Positions 36,293 through 43,510 are shown, numbered from the stretch's first letter. The stretch: 64,000 bases of DNA from Streptomyces finlayi (GCF_014216315.1 NZ_CP045702.1:806001-870000), one strand, 5' to 3'. The notes: generated from the sequence alone by a model not told the origin. Made by a program: numbers and translations.

Positions 36293-37012
36293 ATGCAGCG
36301 GCGCAGTGACGAGCGGGTCCGGGCGCTGCTCGACGCGCTACTGGAGGGCCGGTCGTCGCCGGGCCTCGTGGAGCGGGCCGCCGCGGGGCTGGGACTGCCG
36401 GAACGCGGGCGGTACGCGGTGGCGGTGCTGCGCGCCGAACGGCCCGAGCCGGTCCGCTGGGCGGTGGACGTGGACGGCATGCGGTTCTGGTGGCGGACAC
36501 GGGCGGACCGCGAGATCGCGGTCGTCGGCCTCGGGGAGCGGGGTCTGGCCGAGCTGACCGCTGTGCTGGTGGGCCGGTGCAGCGGGCCGGGCGGGATCAG
36601 CCCGGTGGTGGATGGCCTGGCCGAACTGGACCGGGCCCGGCTGCTGGCCGAGGCGGCGCTGCTGACGTGTGCGGGGGGATCGCGGAGGATCGTGCGCGTG
36701 GAGGAGCGGCTGACGACGGCGCTGCTGGTGAGTCAGCCGGAGCTTTCGGCGCGGCTGGTCACGGATGTCTTCGGTCCGCTGCTGACGCTGGAACCCGCGG
36801 AGCGGGCGCTGCTGGTGGAGACGCTGGACGCGTGGCTGGAGTGCGGTGGGTCGGCGGGGCGGGCCGCGGGGCAGCTGTTCTGCCACCGGAACACGGTGTT
36901 CAACCGCTTGCGGCGCCTGGAGACGCTGACGTCACGGTCGTTGTCGCGACCGCGTGAGCTGATCGAGATGACGCTGGCCCTCGACGCGTTTCGCCTGACG
37001 GCGGTGCGGTGA
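36293..37012 (+). CDS. PucR/CdaR-type helix-turn-helix regulator
   Basis: The product is 239 aa. The C-terminal HTH_30 domain is typical (LLVETLDAWLECGGSAGRAA then LFCHRNTVFNRLRRLETLTS). The N-terminal part, about 150 residues, is shorter than the usual GAF/PucR sensor domains and not recognised. GGGGAG precedes ATG 36293. It is divergent from the liv operon and is its likely regulator, responding perhaps to the transported amino acid or amide (inference). Confidence 0.82.
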   Translation: MQRRSDERVRALLDALLEGRSSPGLVERAAAGLGLPERGRYAVAVLRAERPEPVRWAVDVDGMRFWWRTRADREIAVVGLGERGLAELTAVLVGRCSGPGGISPVVDGLAELDRARLLAEAALLTCAGGSRRIVRVEERLTTALLVSQPELSARLVTDVFGPLLTLEPAERALLVETLDAWLECGGSAGRAAGQLFCHRNTVFNRLRRLETLTSRSLSRPRELIEMTLALDAFRLTAVR

Positions 37013-37062
37013 CCGGGGCCCTGTCGGTGGTCCCTACCCGGGGCTCCGCCCCGGACTCTGGT

Positions 37063-37171
37063 CCTCAATCGCCGGACGGGCTTGGTTTTTCCGCCGCCCG
37101 GGTTCTCGAGCACAGACTGGGCAGCGCGTCCAAGGACCGGGGACGATGTCAAGCCCCTCCGGCGATTGAGG
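37063..37171. repeat. REP-like intergenic palindromic repeat
   Basis: Two 22-bp arms (37063-37084, CCTCAATCGCCGGACGGG..., and 37150-37171) are inverted copies with one mismatch. Each is followed or preceded by a GC hairpin (CCGGGGCTCCGCCCCGG at 37038-37054; GGGGGCGGAGCCCCC near 37184-37198). The core 'CGTCCGGCGATTGAGG' is, from my knowledge of Streptomyces genomes, a common dispersed intergenic sequence. It fills most of the 233-bp gap between the PucR-type gene and glycerate kinase and may act as a bidirectional terminator. Confidence 0.7.
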
Positions 37172-37245
37172 AGCGGGGGTGTGGGGGCGGAGCCCCCGCC
37201 GCCGCCGGCAGGGCCCCGCCACCGCACTCGTCAGGTCGGCTCGGC

Positions 37246-38379
37246 TCAGGTCAGGAAGTCGTGTGCGATCGACTCCGCGACGCGTTCCAGCAACGGCCCC
37301 GCCTGCGCCATGCACACCGCCGGGTCCGGTTCCAGCTCGGTCAGGGCGTACGCGCGCCGGATTCCCGCCCGGCCCAGGGCCTCGGGGGGAAGTGCCAGGC
37401 GCCCGCACACGGCGACCACCTCCACGCCCGCCGCCCGGGCGGCCGCCGCGACGCCCGCCGGGGCCTTGCCGTGCAGGGTCTGCTCGTCGAGGGAGCCCTC
37501 GCCTGTGATGACCAGCGTCGCCCGCGCCAACGCTGGCGCGAAGCCGAGGACGTCGAGCATGACCTCGATGCCGGGGCGGAAACGGGCCCCGAGCGCCACC
37601 AGGGCGCCGTAGCCGATCCCACCGGCCGCGCCCGCGCCGGGAAGCGCCGCGTGGTCCGGGCCGAGGACCGACGCGTAGTGGGTGAGTGCCGCGTCGAGGG
37701 CCACGACGTCGTCCTCGGTCGCCCCCTTCTGCCGCCCGTACACCTCGGGTGCGCCCTTGGGCCCGGTCAGCGGGTTGTCCACATCGCTGGCCAGGATCAG
37801 GTCGACGTCCGCGAGGCGGGGGTCGAGCCCGGAGAGGTCCGCCTCGGCCAGTTCCGCCAGGGCGCCGCCGCCGGGACCGACGGGCTTGCGGTCCGCGTCC
37901 AGGAACCGGGCTCCGAGCGCGGAGAGCATGCCCGCGCCGCCGTCCGTGGTGGCGCTGCCGCCCACTCCGAACACGATGGCCCTGGCGCCCGCGTCGAGCG
38001 CGGCCCGCAGCAGTTCGCCGGAGCCGTACGTCGTCGCCGTGAGCGGGGCGAACACCCCCTCGGGCAGATGCTGGAGACCCGAGGCCTCCGCCATCTCCAC
38101 CACCGCGGTGGACCCGCGCAGCGCGTACGCCGCGGTGACCGTCTCCCCGAGGGGCCCGGTCACCCGCGCCTCGCGGCGCTCGAATCCGGCGGCCACGGCC
38201 GCCGCCACCGTGCCGTCGCCACCGTCCGCGACGGGCAGGGTCTCGACCCGTACGCCGGGAACGGCACGCCGCAGCCCAGCCGTCACCCGCTCCGCGACCT
38301 GTACGGCCGTGAGCGAGCCTTTGAACTTGTCCGCCGCCACGAGCACGCGAGCGGTCTCGATCACTGCTCCGTCCGTCAC
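37246..38379 (-). CDS. Glycerate kinase, GarK/GlxK type
   Basis: The product is 377 aa and phosphorylates D-glycerate to a phosphoglycerate (usually 2-phosphoglycerate in this family, PF02595). Landmarks are VLVAADKFKGSLTAVQVAER at the N-terminus, ETLPVADGGDGTVAAAV, FGVGGSATTDGGAGMLSALG and ILASDVDNPLTGPKGA. GTG 38379 has AAGGGA 6 nt upstream; GTG 38364 is an alternative. It stands alone. Glyoxylate released by the ethylmalonyl-CoA pathway could reach glycerate, but that link is speculative. Confidence 0.92.
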   Translation of the reverse strand: MTDGAVIETARVLVAADKFKGSLTAVQVAERVTAGLRRAVPGVRVETLPVADGGDGTVAAAVAAGFERREARVTGPLGETVTAAYALRGSTAVVEMAEASGLQHLPEGVFAPLTATTYGSGELLRAALDAGARAIVFGVGGSATTDGGAGMLSALGARFLDADRKPVGPGGGALAELAEADLSGLDPRLADVDLILASDVDNPLTGPKGAPEVYGRQKGATEDDVVALDAALTHYASVLGPDHAALPGAGAAGGIGYGALVALGARFRPGIEVMLDVLGFAPALARATLVITGEGSLDEQTLHGKAPAGVAAAARAAGVEVVAVCGRLALPPEALGRAGIRRAYALTELEPDPAVCMAQAGPLLERVAESIAHDFLT

Positions 38380-38496
38380 CTTGCATCCCTTGCTTTCGAA
38401 CAGGCAGTCGCGCCGCCCCGACCCTATCCGGACCACCCCTGATCCGCCCATGGGTGTCCAGCGACCGGGCGCCCGCGCAGCACTACGCTGCCCCGG

Positions 38497-38991
38497 GTGA
38501 CCACCACTGACTACGCCACGTACATTTCGGGGCTGCCCCGTGTCCTGGCCGCCGCGGCCTCGCTGTTCCGCGACGACGACGGGCGTCTCCTCCTCGTGGA
38601 GCCCAATTACCGTGCCGGCTGGGCGCTGCCGGGCGGCACGGTCGAGTCCGACACCGGCGAGAGCCCCCGAAAGGCCGCACGGCGTGAGACTGCGGAGGAG
38701 ATCGGCCTCGATCTGGAGCCCGGCCGGCTGCTGGCCGTCGACTGGTCGCGCGGCAGCGGGCGTCCGCCGATCGCCGCGTACCTCTACGACGGGGGCGTGC
38801 TCACAGAGGCGCAGTGCGCGGCGATCCGGCTCCAGGAGGAGGAACTCCTGTCCTGGAAGCTCGTGGCGCCCGCCGATCTCGGCCGCCATCTGCTCGGCAC
38901 GCTCGCCCTGCGGGTGGCCGCCGCGCTTACGGTGCTGGACTCGGGCGCGGGCACGGTGGAGCTGGAGGACGGCAGACCCGTCACCGTCTGA
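38497..38991 (+). CDS. Nudix hydrolase
   Basis: The product is 164 aa. The Nudix box is present as E-x7-REUxEExGU in GESPRKAARRETAEEIGLDL, preceded by LPGGTVESDT. The spacing between the first Gly and first Glu of the box is two residues longer than the consensus GX5E. It probably cleaves a nucleoside-diphosphate derivative; substrate unknown. The start GTG 38497 has no ribosome site, but TACGCT at 38484-38489 ends 7 nt before it, so the mRNA is probably leaderless. Confidence 0.85.
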   Translation: MTTTDYATYISGLPRVLAAAASLFRDDDGRLLLVEPNYRAGWALPGGTVESDTGESPRKAARRETAEEIGLDLEPGRLLAVDWSRGSGRPPIAAYLYDGGVLTEAQCAAIRLQEEELLSWKLVAPADLGRHLLGTLALRVAAALTVLDSGAGTVELEDGRPVTV

Positions 38992-39347
38992 ACCCGCTTT
39001 CATTCACGCGCCATTGGTCCCTCGTGCACCCGCGCCCGGAGACATCCGGGGTCCACGACGGCGAAGGGATCGGGCACCCGATGGGACACATACGCGGCCT
39101 GTGGAAGACGGCCGTAACAGTATCCACCGCAAGGTTGTCGAGCTCGATGTACGGCTTCGAAAGCGTCTCGCACTGCTCGACCAGCAGCAACTGATGTCGA
39201 CGAAGCCACCTCGGATCCTCAACGCAGCGATTGTACTGAGCGTTTCCGATCTGCCTTCTTGCGAGTGAAGATCGCTTCTGTGCGATCACGAGCAGGGCAC
39301 GAAACGCGCTCGGTAGGGCCAAGCCAGGGCATGTGCGGATCGTCCGG
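38992..39347. other. Intergenic stretch without a recognisable gene
   Basis: This stretch of about 356 bp, beginning the 39-42 kb accessory patch, is lower in GC than its surroundings. An open minus-strand frame (39322 to 38981, 113 codons) has no ribosome site and overlaps the Nudix stop codon; I recognise nothing in it. It may be a decayed gene or mobile-element edge. Confidence 0.4.
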
Positions 39348-39518
39348 CTACCGCTTCGTGGCGATCAACGGTTTCAGGAATGGGCTCGGTTGTCCGTGCC
39401 AGAAGATGTCGAGGCTGTCGCGGGTCCGGGTGGTCGCCACGAACAGGAGGGAGCGGGCGCGCTGTACCTCGCGGCGGTAGCGGACCGGGTCCTCGGTTGG
39501 GGCAGGTGCCGGGCTCAT
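39348..39518 (-). pseudogene. UvrD/superfamily-I helicase C-terminal remnant (56 aa)
   Basis: The frame reads MSPAPAPTEDP, then RSLLFVATTRTRDSLDIFWH and GQPSPFLKPL, and stops at 39348. The segment RSLLFVATTRTRDSL matches the last conserved motif (motif VI) of UvrD-like helicases (LLYVAxTRARD.L), and the tail '.W.G.PSPFL' matches the end of such proteins. All preceding helicase domains are absent. The ATG (39518) overlaps the stop of the gene upstream (ATGA), so this remnant may still be translated as the last cistron of the small operon. It cannot be a working helicase. Confidence 0.6.
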
Positions 39519-39838
39519 TGCCAGAAGCACTCGTCGATCACGATCTGTGGGTCCGTGGCGCGGGCGGTGAAGTGGTACCTCAGCCATCCGCGGCCGTAGT
39601 CGAAGTAGAGGATGTGTTCGCCGCGTGGGCGGGTGGACTGGACCGGTTCGACGCTCATCCCGGCCGCCAGACCCCTGTCGGCGTCGATGCCCAGGAAGTA
39701 CGGATCCTGTGCGGTGACCAGCTCGGCGCGGGCGGCGGCGACAGGGGCCTGGGCTGGTTCGGGGAGGGCGTTGCGGTTGTCCTCGGCTCCCTTGGTCCAG
39801 TCCGCCTGCCAGGGTGGTCCCATGAATTTGCTTGTCAC
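39515..39838 (-). CDS. Small unknown protein coupled to DUF6247-like gene
   Basis: The product is 107 aa. GTG 39838 overlaps the DUF6247-like stop codon (GTGA), so the two are translated together. The frame is compact and basic-acidic mixed, with TAQDPYFLGIDADRGLAAGM in the middle and a beta-rich end EHILYFDYGRGWLRYHFTA then QIVIDECFW. The short beta-rich C-terminus and coupling to a small helical protein recall toxin-antitoxin pairs of the RelE/ParE type, but no catalytic residues can be assigned. I do not recognise a named family. An internal ATG at 39823 is an alternative start. Confidence 0.6.
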   Translation of the reverse strand: MTSKFMGPPWQADWTKGAEDNRNALPEPAQAPVAAARAELVTAQDPYFLGIDADRGLAAGMSVEPVQSTRPRGEHILYFDYGRGWLRYHFTARATDPQIVIDECFWQ

Positions 39839-40179
39839 TGGCCGGGGTTCACCTGCGCCACCGTGCGGCGGATGCGTCCGGCTTCCTCGATGAGGGCCTT
39901 GGCGCGGGCATAGTCGGGTTCCTGGCCGGCCTCGTCCTCCAGGCGGTGGACCGTGGCCTCGTTCCGTGGGTCGCGGGCGAGGGCGTACTCGCCCCACCAA
40001 CGGGCCATGAAGGCGGGCACCGGCGCGAGGTCGTAGGCGTCGGCGATGTCGCGGCGCCAGTGCCGGTCGAAGTCGACGAGGAGTTGCGGCGCGTACTGGG
40101 CGATGGCGGCGCGGAGGGCCTTGGGATTCCGCTCGGGCATGGGCGGGACACCCCTGGCGCTGTGGGCGGCTGTGCTCAT
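39835..40179 (-). CDS. DUF6247-like small helical protein
   Basis: The product is 114 aa, mostly helical: NPKALRAAIAQYAPQLLVDF, HWRRDIADAYDLAPVPAFMA, RWWGEYALARDP and a closing helix EEAGRIRRTVAQV. The pattern (a 'P.ALRAAL...P' opening, a 'RWW/RWA' core and a C-terminal E-A-rich helix) resembles the DUF6247 family of Streptomyces, whose function is unknown. A purine-rich AAAGGG lies upstream of ATG 40179. It is overlapped by the next small gene, and the gap to the previous cistron is 31 bp. Confidence 0.65.
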   Translation of the reverse strand: MSTAAHSARGVPPMPERNPKALRAAIAQYAPQLLVDFDRHWRRDIADAYDLAPVPAFMARWWGEYALARDPRNEATVHRLEDEAGQEPDYARAKALIEEAGRIRRTVAQVNPGQ

Positions 40180-40210
40180 GAGCGTGAGCCCTTTCGTGAT
40201 GACGGGGTGA

Positions 40211-40558
40211 TCAGGCGGCCGTGGCCGGTTCCTGTACGACGGTGGTGACGATCTTGAGCCGACCGTCGCAGTAGGCCACCAGTAGCGCTTCGAAAGCGGC
40301 GGAGATCGAAGTCCCGCCCTGCGCGGCGCGGTGCTCGGCCGCCGTCCAGTCGGCATCGCCGATCCTGATGAGTTTCGCGGTGCGTGAGGCGGCTGCCGGG
40401 TTGTCCGCGGGGTCGGGAGTGATCCTGCCGTGGCCGTAGGCGGCGACGAGGCGGCCGCCGGTCCAGCCGATCGGGCGGCCGTCACGCTGCTTGCTCTTCT
40501 CACCTGCGCGTTTCCACACGGAAGTGTCCACGTACAGCGAGTGCTGCCGTTCGGGCAT
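40211..40558 (-). CDS. Small unknown protein with possible ribbon-helix-helix end
   Basis: The product is 115 aa. ATG 40558 is chosen over ATG 40573 because GGAGG sits 5 nt before it. The N-terminal half has HSLYVDTSVWKRAGEKSKQR and PIGWTGGRLVAAYGHGRI. The C-terminal part has ADWTAAEHRAAQGGTSISAA then FEALLVAYCDGRLK, whose helix-turn-helix spacing suggests a ribbon-helix-helix-like DNA-binding or antitoxin element. I do not recognise a family. It lies in the same direction as the DUF6247-like gene and follows the truncated HATPase by 32 bp. Confidence 0.55.
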   Translation of the reverse strand: MPERQHSLYVDTSVWKRAGEKSKQRDGRPIGWTGGRLVAAYGHGRITPDPADNPAAASRTAKLIRIGDADWTAAEHRAAQGGTSISAAFEALLVAYCDGRLKIVTTVVQEPATAA

Positions 40559-40590
40559 GGTGGCCTCCTCCATGGCGTGGCGCCAGCCTA

Positions 40591-40842
40591 CTACTCCTTT
40601 TTGAGATAGAGAGGTGGGGGCGCATCGCCGCGCGGTCGGGACGTGCGCGCCACCTCGGCCCAGACCGTCTTGCCTGGGGCGTGGAGCCGGTAGTGCCAGT
40701 CCCAGCGAGTGGCGAGGCCCCCGACCAGGAGGAGGCCACGGCCTGCCGTGGCCAGTTCCTCGTGGGGCGCGGGAAGAGCGGGGAGTCGCTCGCTGCGGGT
40801 GTCGTCGACCTCGACGCGTACGCAGGCGGCGTCGGCGGTCAC
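40591..40842 (-). pseudogene. Truncated HATPase_c_2 anti-sigma-factor-like protein
   Basis: About 83 residues remain of an ATP-binding regulator of the Streptomyces anti-sigma/HATPase_c_2 class: CVRVEVDDTRSERLPALP, then the G2 box TAGRGLLLVGGLATRWDW, then GKTVWAEV at the end. The open frame continues upstream as GDGRVPGRDFGLRVT, but the N-box expected before it (E..LVTNA..H) is missing and the sequence there is unrelated. Without the N-box the protein cannot bind ATP normally. Only GTG codons are available as starts. Such proteins usually pair with helix-turn-helix and DUF397 genes, which are absent here. Confidence 0.65.
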
Positions 40843-40982
40843 CCGGAGACCGAAGTCGCGGCCGGGGACTCGGCCGTCGCCGCCTCGGTCGGCCGGCTCG
40901 GCGTGGTCCTTGCCTACCTCGCCCTCGACATCACCGCTGTGAGCAGCCAGGACATACCGACGGTACGAGGTGCCTACGCCCG

Positions 40983-41717
40983 ATGAAGGTGACAGTCCTG
41001 TATGCCATCTTGCCGCTGGCCGTCATATCGGAGCTCATCGGGATCGTCAACGAACTAGGTCCTGTCTGGAGTTCCAGCGCGGGAGAAGGAGCGGCGTCCG
41101 GTGCCGTCGAATCCAAGGCGGAGGAGGGAGCGATGGCGGAGCCCTCGCGACTGACGACAACGCCGGAGGCGGCGGTGCCGGACGCCGCGTCGCCGCGGGG
41201 GAACTCCAGACAGGACCTAGGCACGCCGTGGGCCCTGTTCCGGAACTACTGGAGGCTGGTGAAACTCCTGCTCACAGTCTTCGCCGCCACGGTCCTTCTG
41301 ATAGAGACACAGACCGCGAGCCAATTGGCAGAGACAGCGGCATCCAGCGCCGATCCCCACGAGCTGTTGCACTCGGTCGGCGGCCTGGTGGTGCTGCTCA
41401 TCATCCTGAGCCTTGACCCGTACGGCGGTTGTCGACACCGCGGGGGCCGCCCACAGCGGCGCCCGCCCGGAGCGGTGGCGGCGCGGCCGGAGGTGTCACG
41501 GGCGGAGGCTGCGGACAGCCGCCCGGCCGGGCACGACACCCTCGCCGTTCGCGCCGCTGGGCTGAGGGTTCTCAGCGGCCCGGGCGCTCCAGCTCAGCCT
41601 GTACACGACGGGAGGGCTGGAACACGTACAGGTCGAGGATGTCGGGGGCGTCCACGAGGCCGGGGCCGCCCCCGGCGACCCAGGCCGCGATGTCGGCCAC
41701 CGCGTCCGGGTCGTTGA
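40983..41717 (+). CDS. DUF2269-like membrane protein interrupted in frame by a MITE
   Basis: The frame encodes up to 244 aa. The N-terminus MKVTVLYAILPLAVISELIG, the segment TPWALFRNYWRLVKLLLTVF and the helix LLHSVGGLVVLLIILS match a small four-helix Streptomyces membrane family (DUF2269-like) of unknown function. Residues 26-79 come from a 162-bp insertion (see MITE). Removing it and one CTAG restores VNELGTPWALFRNYW exactly. After about residue 150 the expected short C-terminus is replaced by a long Arg/Pro-rich frame that overlaps the convergent ferredoxin-like gene, so the end is probably frameshifted. The gene may therefore be inactive despite the intact frame through the insertion. Confidence 0.6.
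   Translation: MKVTVLYAILPLAVISELIGIVNELGPVWSSSAGEGAASGAVESKAEEGAMAEPSRLTTTPEAAVPDAASPRGNSRQDLGTPWALFRNYWRLVKLLLTVFAATVLLIETQTASQLAETAASSADPHELLHSVGGLVVLLIILSLDPYGGCRHRGGRPQRRPPGAVAARPEVSRAEAADSRPAGHDTLAVRAAGLRVLSGPGAPAQPVHDGRAGTRTGRGCRGRPRGRGRPRRPRPRCRPPRPGR
41055..41220. mobile_element. Miniature inverted-repeat element (MITE) with CTAG target duplication
   Basis: Two 21-bp perfect inverted repeats lie at 41055-41075 (beginning CTAGGTCCTGTCTGGAG) and 41200-41220. The outer CTAG of each end is the target duplication; the element proper is 41059-41216 (158 bp). Excising it plus one CTAG restores an uninterrupted conserved protein sequence, which proves the insertion. 158 + 4 = 162 bp is divisible by three and the element is open in the inserted frame. 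It has no room for a transposase. CTAG/YTAR duplications are typical of IS5-family elements, the likely source of the mobilising transposase (inference). Confidence 0.88.
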
Positions 41718-41985
41718 CCAGTCCGAGCCAGACAGGCCGGCCACCCGCCCTGCGGCCCTCGGCGGAGGGCTGTACGACGATGACGTTGCCGTGCTCGCAC
41801 GCGTCCAGGCACTCCACGGCGCGCACCGTGGCGGTGGCACCGGCTGTCTCCTTCAGCCGGCGCAGCTGACCGGCGTGATCGACGCCGGGGATCTTGGCGG
41901 TGCCGCAGCAGCAGCCCCGGCAGACACTGACGGTGGGGCGGGGCGTGCCCGGTTCGGGGGCGGCCTTACGGGTGCGGCGGCTCAT
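41572..41985 (-). CDS. Thioredoxin-like [2Fe-2S] ferredoxin-type protein
   Basis: The product is 137 aa. The cysteines of the thioredoxin-like [2Fe-2S] fold are visible: VSVCRGCCCGTAK near the N-terminus and AVECLDACEHGNVIVV in the middle (C-x3-C spacing in the second pair). The C-terminal half (GRPVWLGLVNDPDAVADIA) is typical of actinobacterial '(2Fe-2S) ferredoxin domain-containing protein'. Electron partner unknown. ATG 41985 has GGAAG upstream. Its end is overlapped by the doubtful C-terminus of the DUF2269-like frame on the other strand. Confidence 0.82.
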   Translation of the reverse strand: MSRRTRKAAPEPGTPRPTVSVCRGCCCGTAKIPGVDHAGQLRRLKETAGATATVRAVECLDACEHGNVIVVQPSAEGRRAGGRPVWLGLVNDPDAVADIAAWVAGGGPGLVDAPDILDLYVFQPSRRVQAELERPGR

Positions 41986-42090
41986 TCGGGAACACTTCCG
42001 GTCGCGGCGCGGATGATCACCGTGGGACTGTACCGACCCGCCCGCACGTCGAACAGCTGATCTCCGCCACCGCGGGATCGGGTATCGTTG

Positions 42091-42230
42091 GTGGCTGCGA
42101 AGGGGAGTAGCCCCGCAAACCGGTCGTCGACACACTGGAGCCCTCGGGTTCCCGGTGGCCGGGCTCGTAGATCCTTACGGGCGGGCGAGACCTTCGGTCA
42201 GGTATGACGCGCCCGCGCCCTGCGGGCGCT
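42091..42230 (+). promoter_or_regulatory. yybP-ykoY family Mn2+ riboswitch
   Basis: The leader before the TMEM165/GDT1-type gene contains the two conserved internal loops of this aptamer. They are AAGGGGAGTAG (42100-42110) and GGCGAGACCTTCGG (42184-42197), separated by a region with several short pairings. Just downstream a hairpin (GCGCCCGC 42209-42216 with GCGGGCGC 42222-42229) could form the expression platform. The family senses Mn2+ and commonly precedes exactly this class of exporter. Boundaries are approximate. A TATCGT box at 42083-42088 may be the -10 of its promoter. Confidence 0.82.
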
Positions 42231-42320
42231 GACGTCATGCCGGGCCGAGTGGTGCTCCGGAAGCCCGCCTGGCGCTTCGCGAAGATCCCGGGCCCGGCTC
42301 GTAGAAGAAAGCCACCCGGT

Positions 42321-42905
42321 ATGCATCTCGACCCCCTGGCGATCCTCACCGCCTTCGGGCTGATCTTCCTCGCGGAGCTCCCCGACAAGACGATGTTCGC
42401 TTCGCTGGCCATGGGCACGCGCATGCGCCCGCTCTACGTGTGGTTCGGCACGTCCTCCGCGTTCGTCGTGCACGTCGCCATCGCCGTCGGCGCCGGCGGG
42501 CTGATCGGTCTGCTGCCCGACTGGACGGTCAAGCTGGTCTCGGCCCTGCTCTTCGCGTTCGGCGCGTTCATGCTGCTGCGCAACGGGGCCGACGACGGGG
42601 ACGAGGACACCGAAGTCAAGACCGTGACCGGTTTCTGGCCGGTCTACTCGACGGCCTTCATGGCGGTCTTCATCAGCGAGTGGGGCGATCTCACCCAGAT
42701 CACCACCGCCAACCTCGCGGCGAGCAACGGAGCCTGGTCCACCGCGATCGGTTCGGCCGTCGCCCTCATGTCCGTCTCCGCGCTGGCCCTGCTGGCCGGG
42801 CGTTTCATCGCCAAGCGGGTGCCGCTGAAGACGGTGCAGCGCATCGGCGGAATCTGCATGCTGGGACTCGCGATCTGGTCGGCCGTGGAGATCTTCACCG
42901 GCTGA
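42321..42905 (+). CDS. TMEM165/GDT1 (UPF0016) family Mn2+/Ca2+ transporter
   Basis: The product is 194 aa with six predicted membrane helices in two homologous halves. Each half carries the family's acidic motif E-x-G-D-K/R-T: FLAELPDKTMFASLA in the first (Gly replaced by Pro) and FISEWGDLTQITTANLA in the second. Bacterial members (MneA type) export Mn2+, and the Mn2+ riboswitch upstream supports that role here. An acidic linker (GADDGDEDTEVK) joins the halves. ATG 42321 is the natural start before the first helix; the ribosome site is weak and may be controlled by the riboswitch. Confidence 0.9.
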   Translation: MHLDPLAILTAFGLIFLAELPDKTMFASLAMGTRMRPLYVWFGTSSAFVVHVAIAVGAGGLIGLLPDWTVKLVSALLFAFGAFMLLRNGADDGDEDTEVKTVTGFWPVYSTAFMAVFISEWGDLTQITTANLAASNGAWSTAIGSAVALMSVSALALLAGRFIAKRVPLKTVQRIGGICMLGLAIWSAVEIFTG

Positions 42906-42991
42906 CCGGCCCCGCACCGGGATCGGAAGAGTCCGGTACGGCACGAGGGGGCGGCGGCCGGAAGAGGACGGTAGGCCGAAGAAGGCAGTGG

Positions 42992-43510
42992 TCAGAAGAG
43001 AGCCGGTACGTCGCCCTCCGCCCCGCTCTCGAAGGCCAGCAGCCGCTGCTTGCGGTCCAGACCGCCGCCGTATCCGGTGAGGCCGCCCGACGCTCCGACG
43101 ACCCGGTGGCAGGGGACGATGATGCCGATGGGGTTCTTGCCGTTGGCGAGGCCCACGGCCCGGGAGGCACCGGGGTTGCCGAGGAGGTCGGCCAGCTCTC
43201 CGTACGAGCGGGTCTCTCCGTACGGGATACGGGTCAGCTCGGCCCAGACGCTGCGCTGGAACGGGGTGCCGGCCAGGTGCAGCGGCAGATCGAACGCGCG
43301 CAGTCCGCCCGCGAAGTACGCGTCGAGCTGCTCGGTCACCGGTCCGAAGGGGCGGGGATCGGGTGCCCCGAAGGTCTCCTCGGGCGGGCGGTGACGCTGG
43401 CCGGTCATGTAGAGGCCGGCCAGGACCCCGTCCGTCGCGACGAGCGTGAGCGGCCCGTAGGGGCTGTCGACGACCGTGTGCTGCCGGGTCGCGGAGTGAG
43501 TCGTTGTCAT
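42992..43510 (-). CDS. ogt: Methylated-DNA-protein-cysteine methyltransferase
   Basis: The product is 172 aa and removes O6-alkyl groups from guanine by suicidal transfer to its own cysteine. The active site is IIVPCHRVVGASGGLTGYGG (PCHRV). The DNA-binding helix has the Arg finger in SYGELADLLGNPGASRAVG. AAGGA precedes ATG 43510. It lies 11 bp after the Ada-AlkA gene in the same direction, so the two form an alkylation-damage operon. Confidence 0.95.
   Translation of the reverse strand: MTTTHSATRQHTVVDSPYGPLTLVATDGVLAGLYMTGQRHRPPEETFGAPDPRPFGPVTEQLDAYFAGGLRAFDLPLHLAGTPFQRSVWAELTRIPYGETRSYGELADLLGNPGASRAVGLANGKNPIGIIVPCHRVVGASGGLTGYGGGLDRKQRLLAFESGAEGDVPALF

Noticed and set aside
38392..39003. 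N-terminal extension of glycerate kinase over the Nudix gene
   Set aside because: The conserved kinase start lies at about 38370, and the upstream frame is a shadow of the Nudix gene.
38981..39322. Minus-strand 113-codon frame
   Set aside because: It has no ribosome site, overlaps the end of the Nudix gene and has no recognisable motif; it was described only as part of the intergenic stretch.
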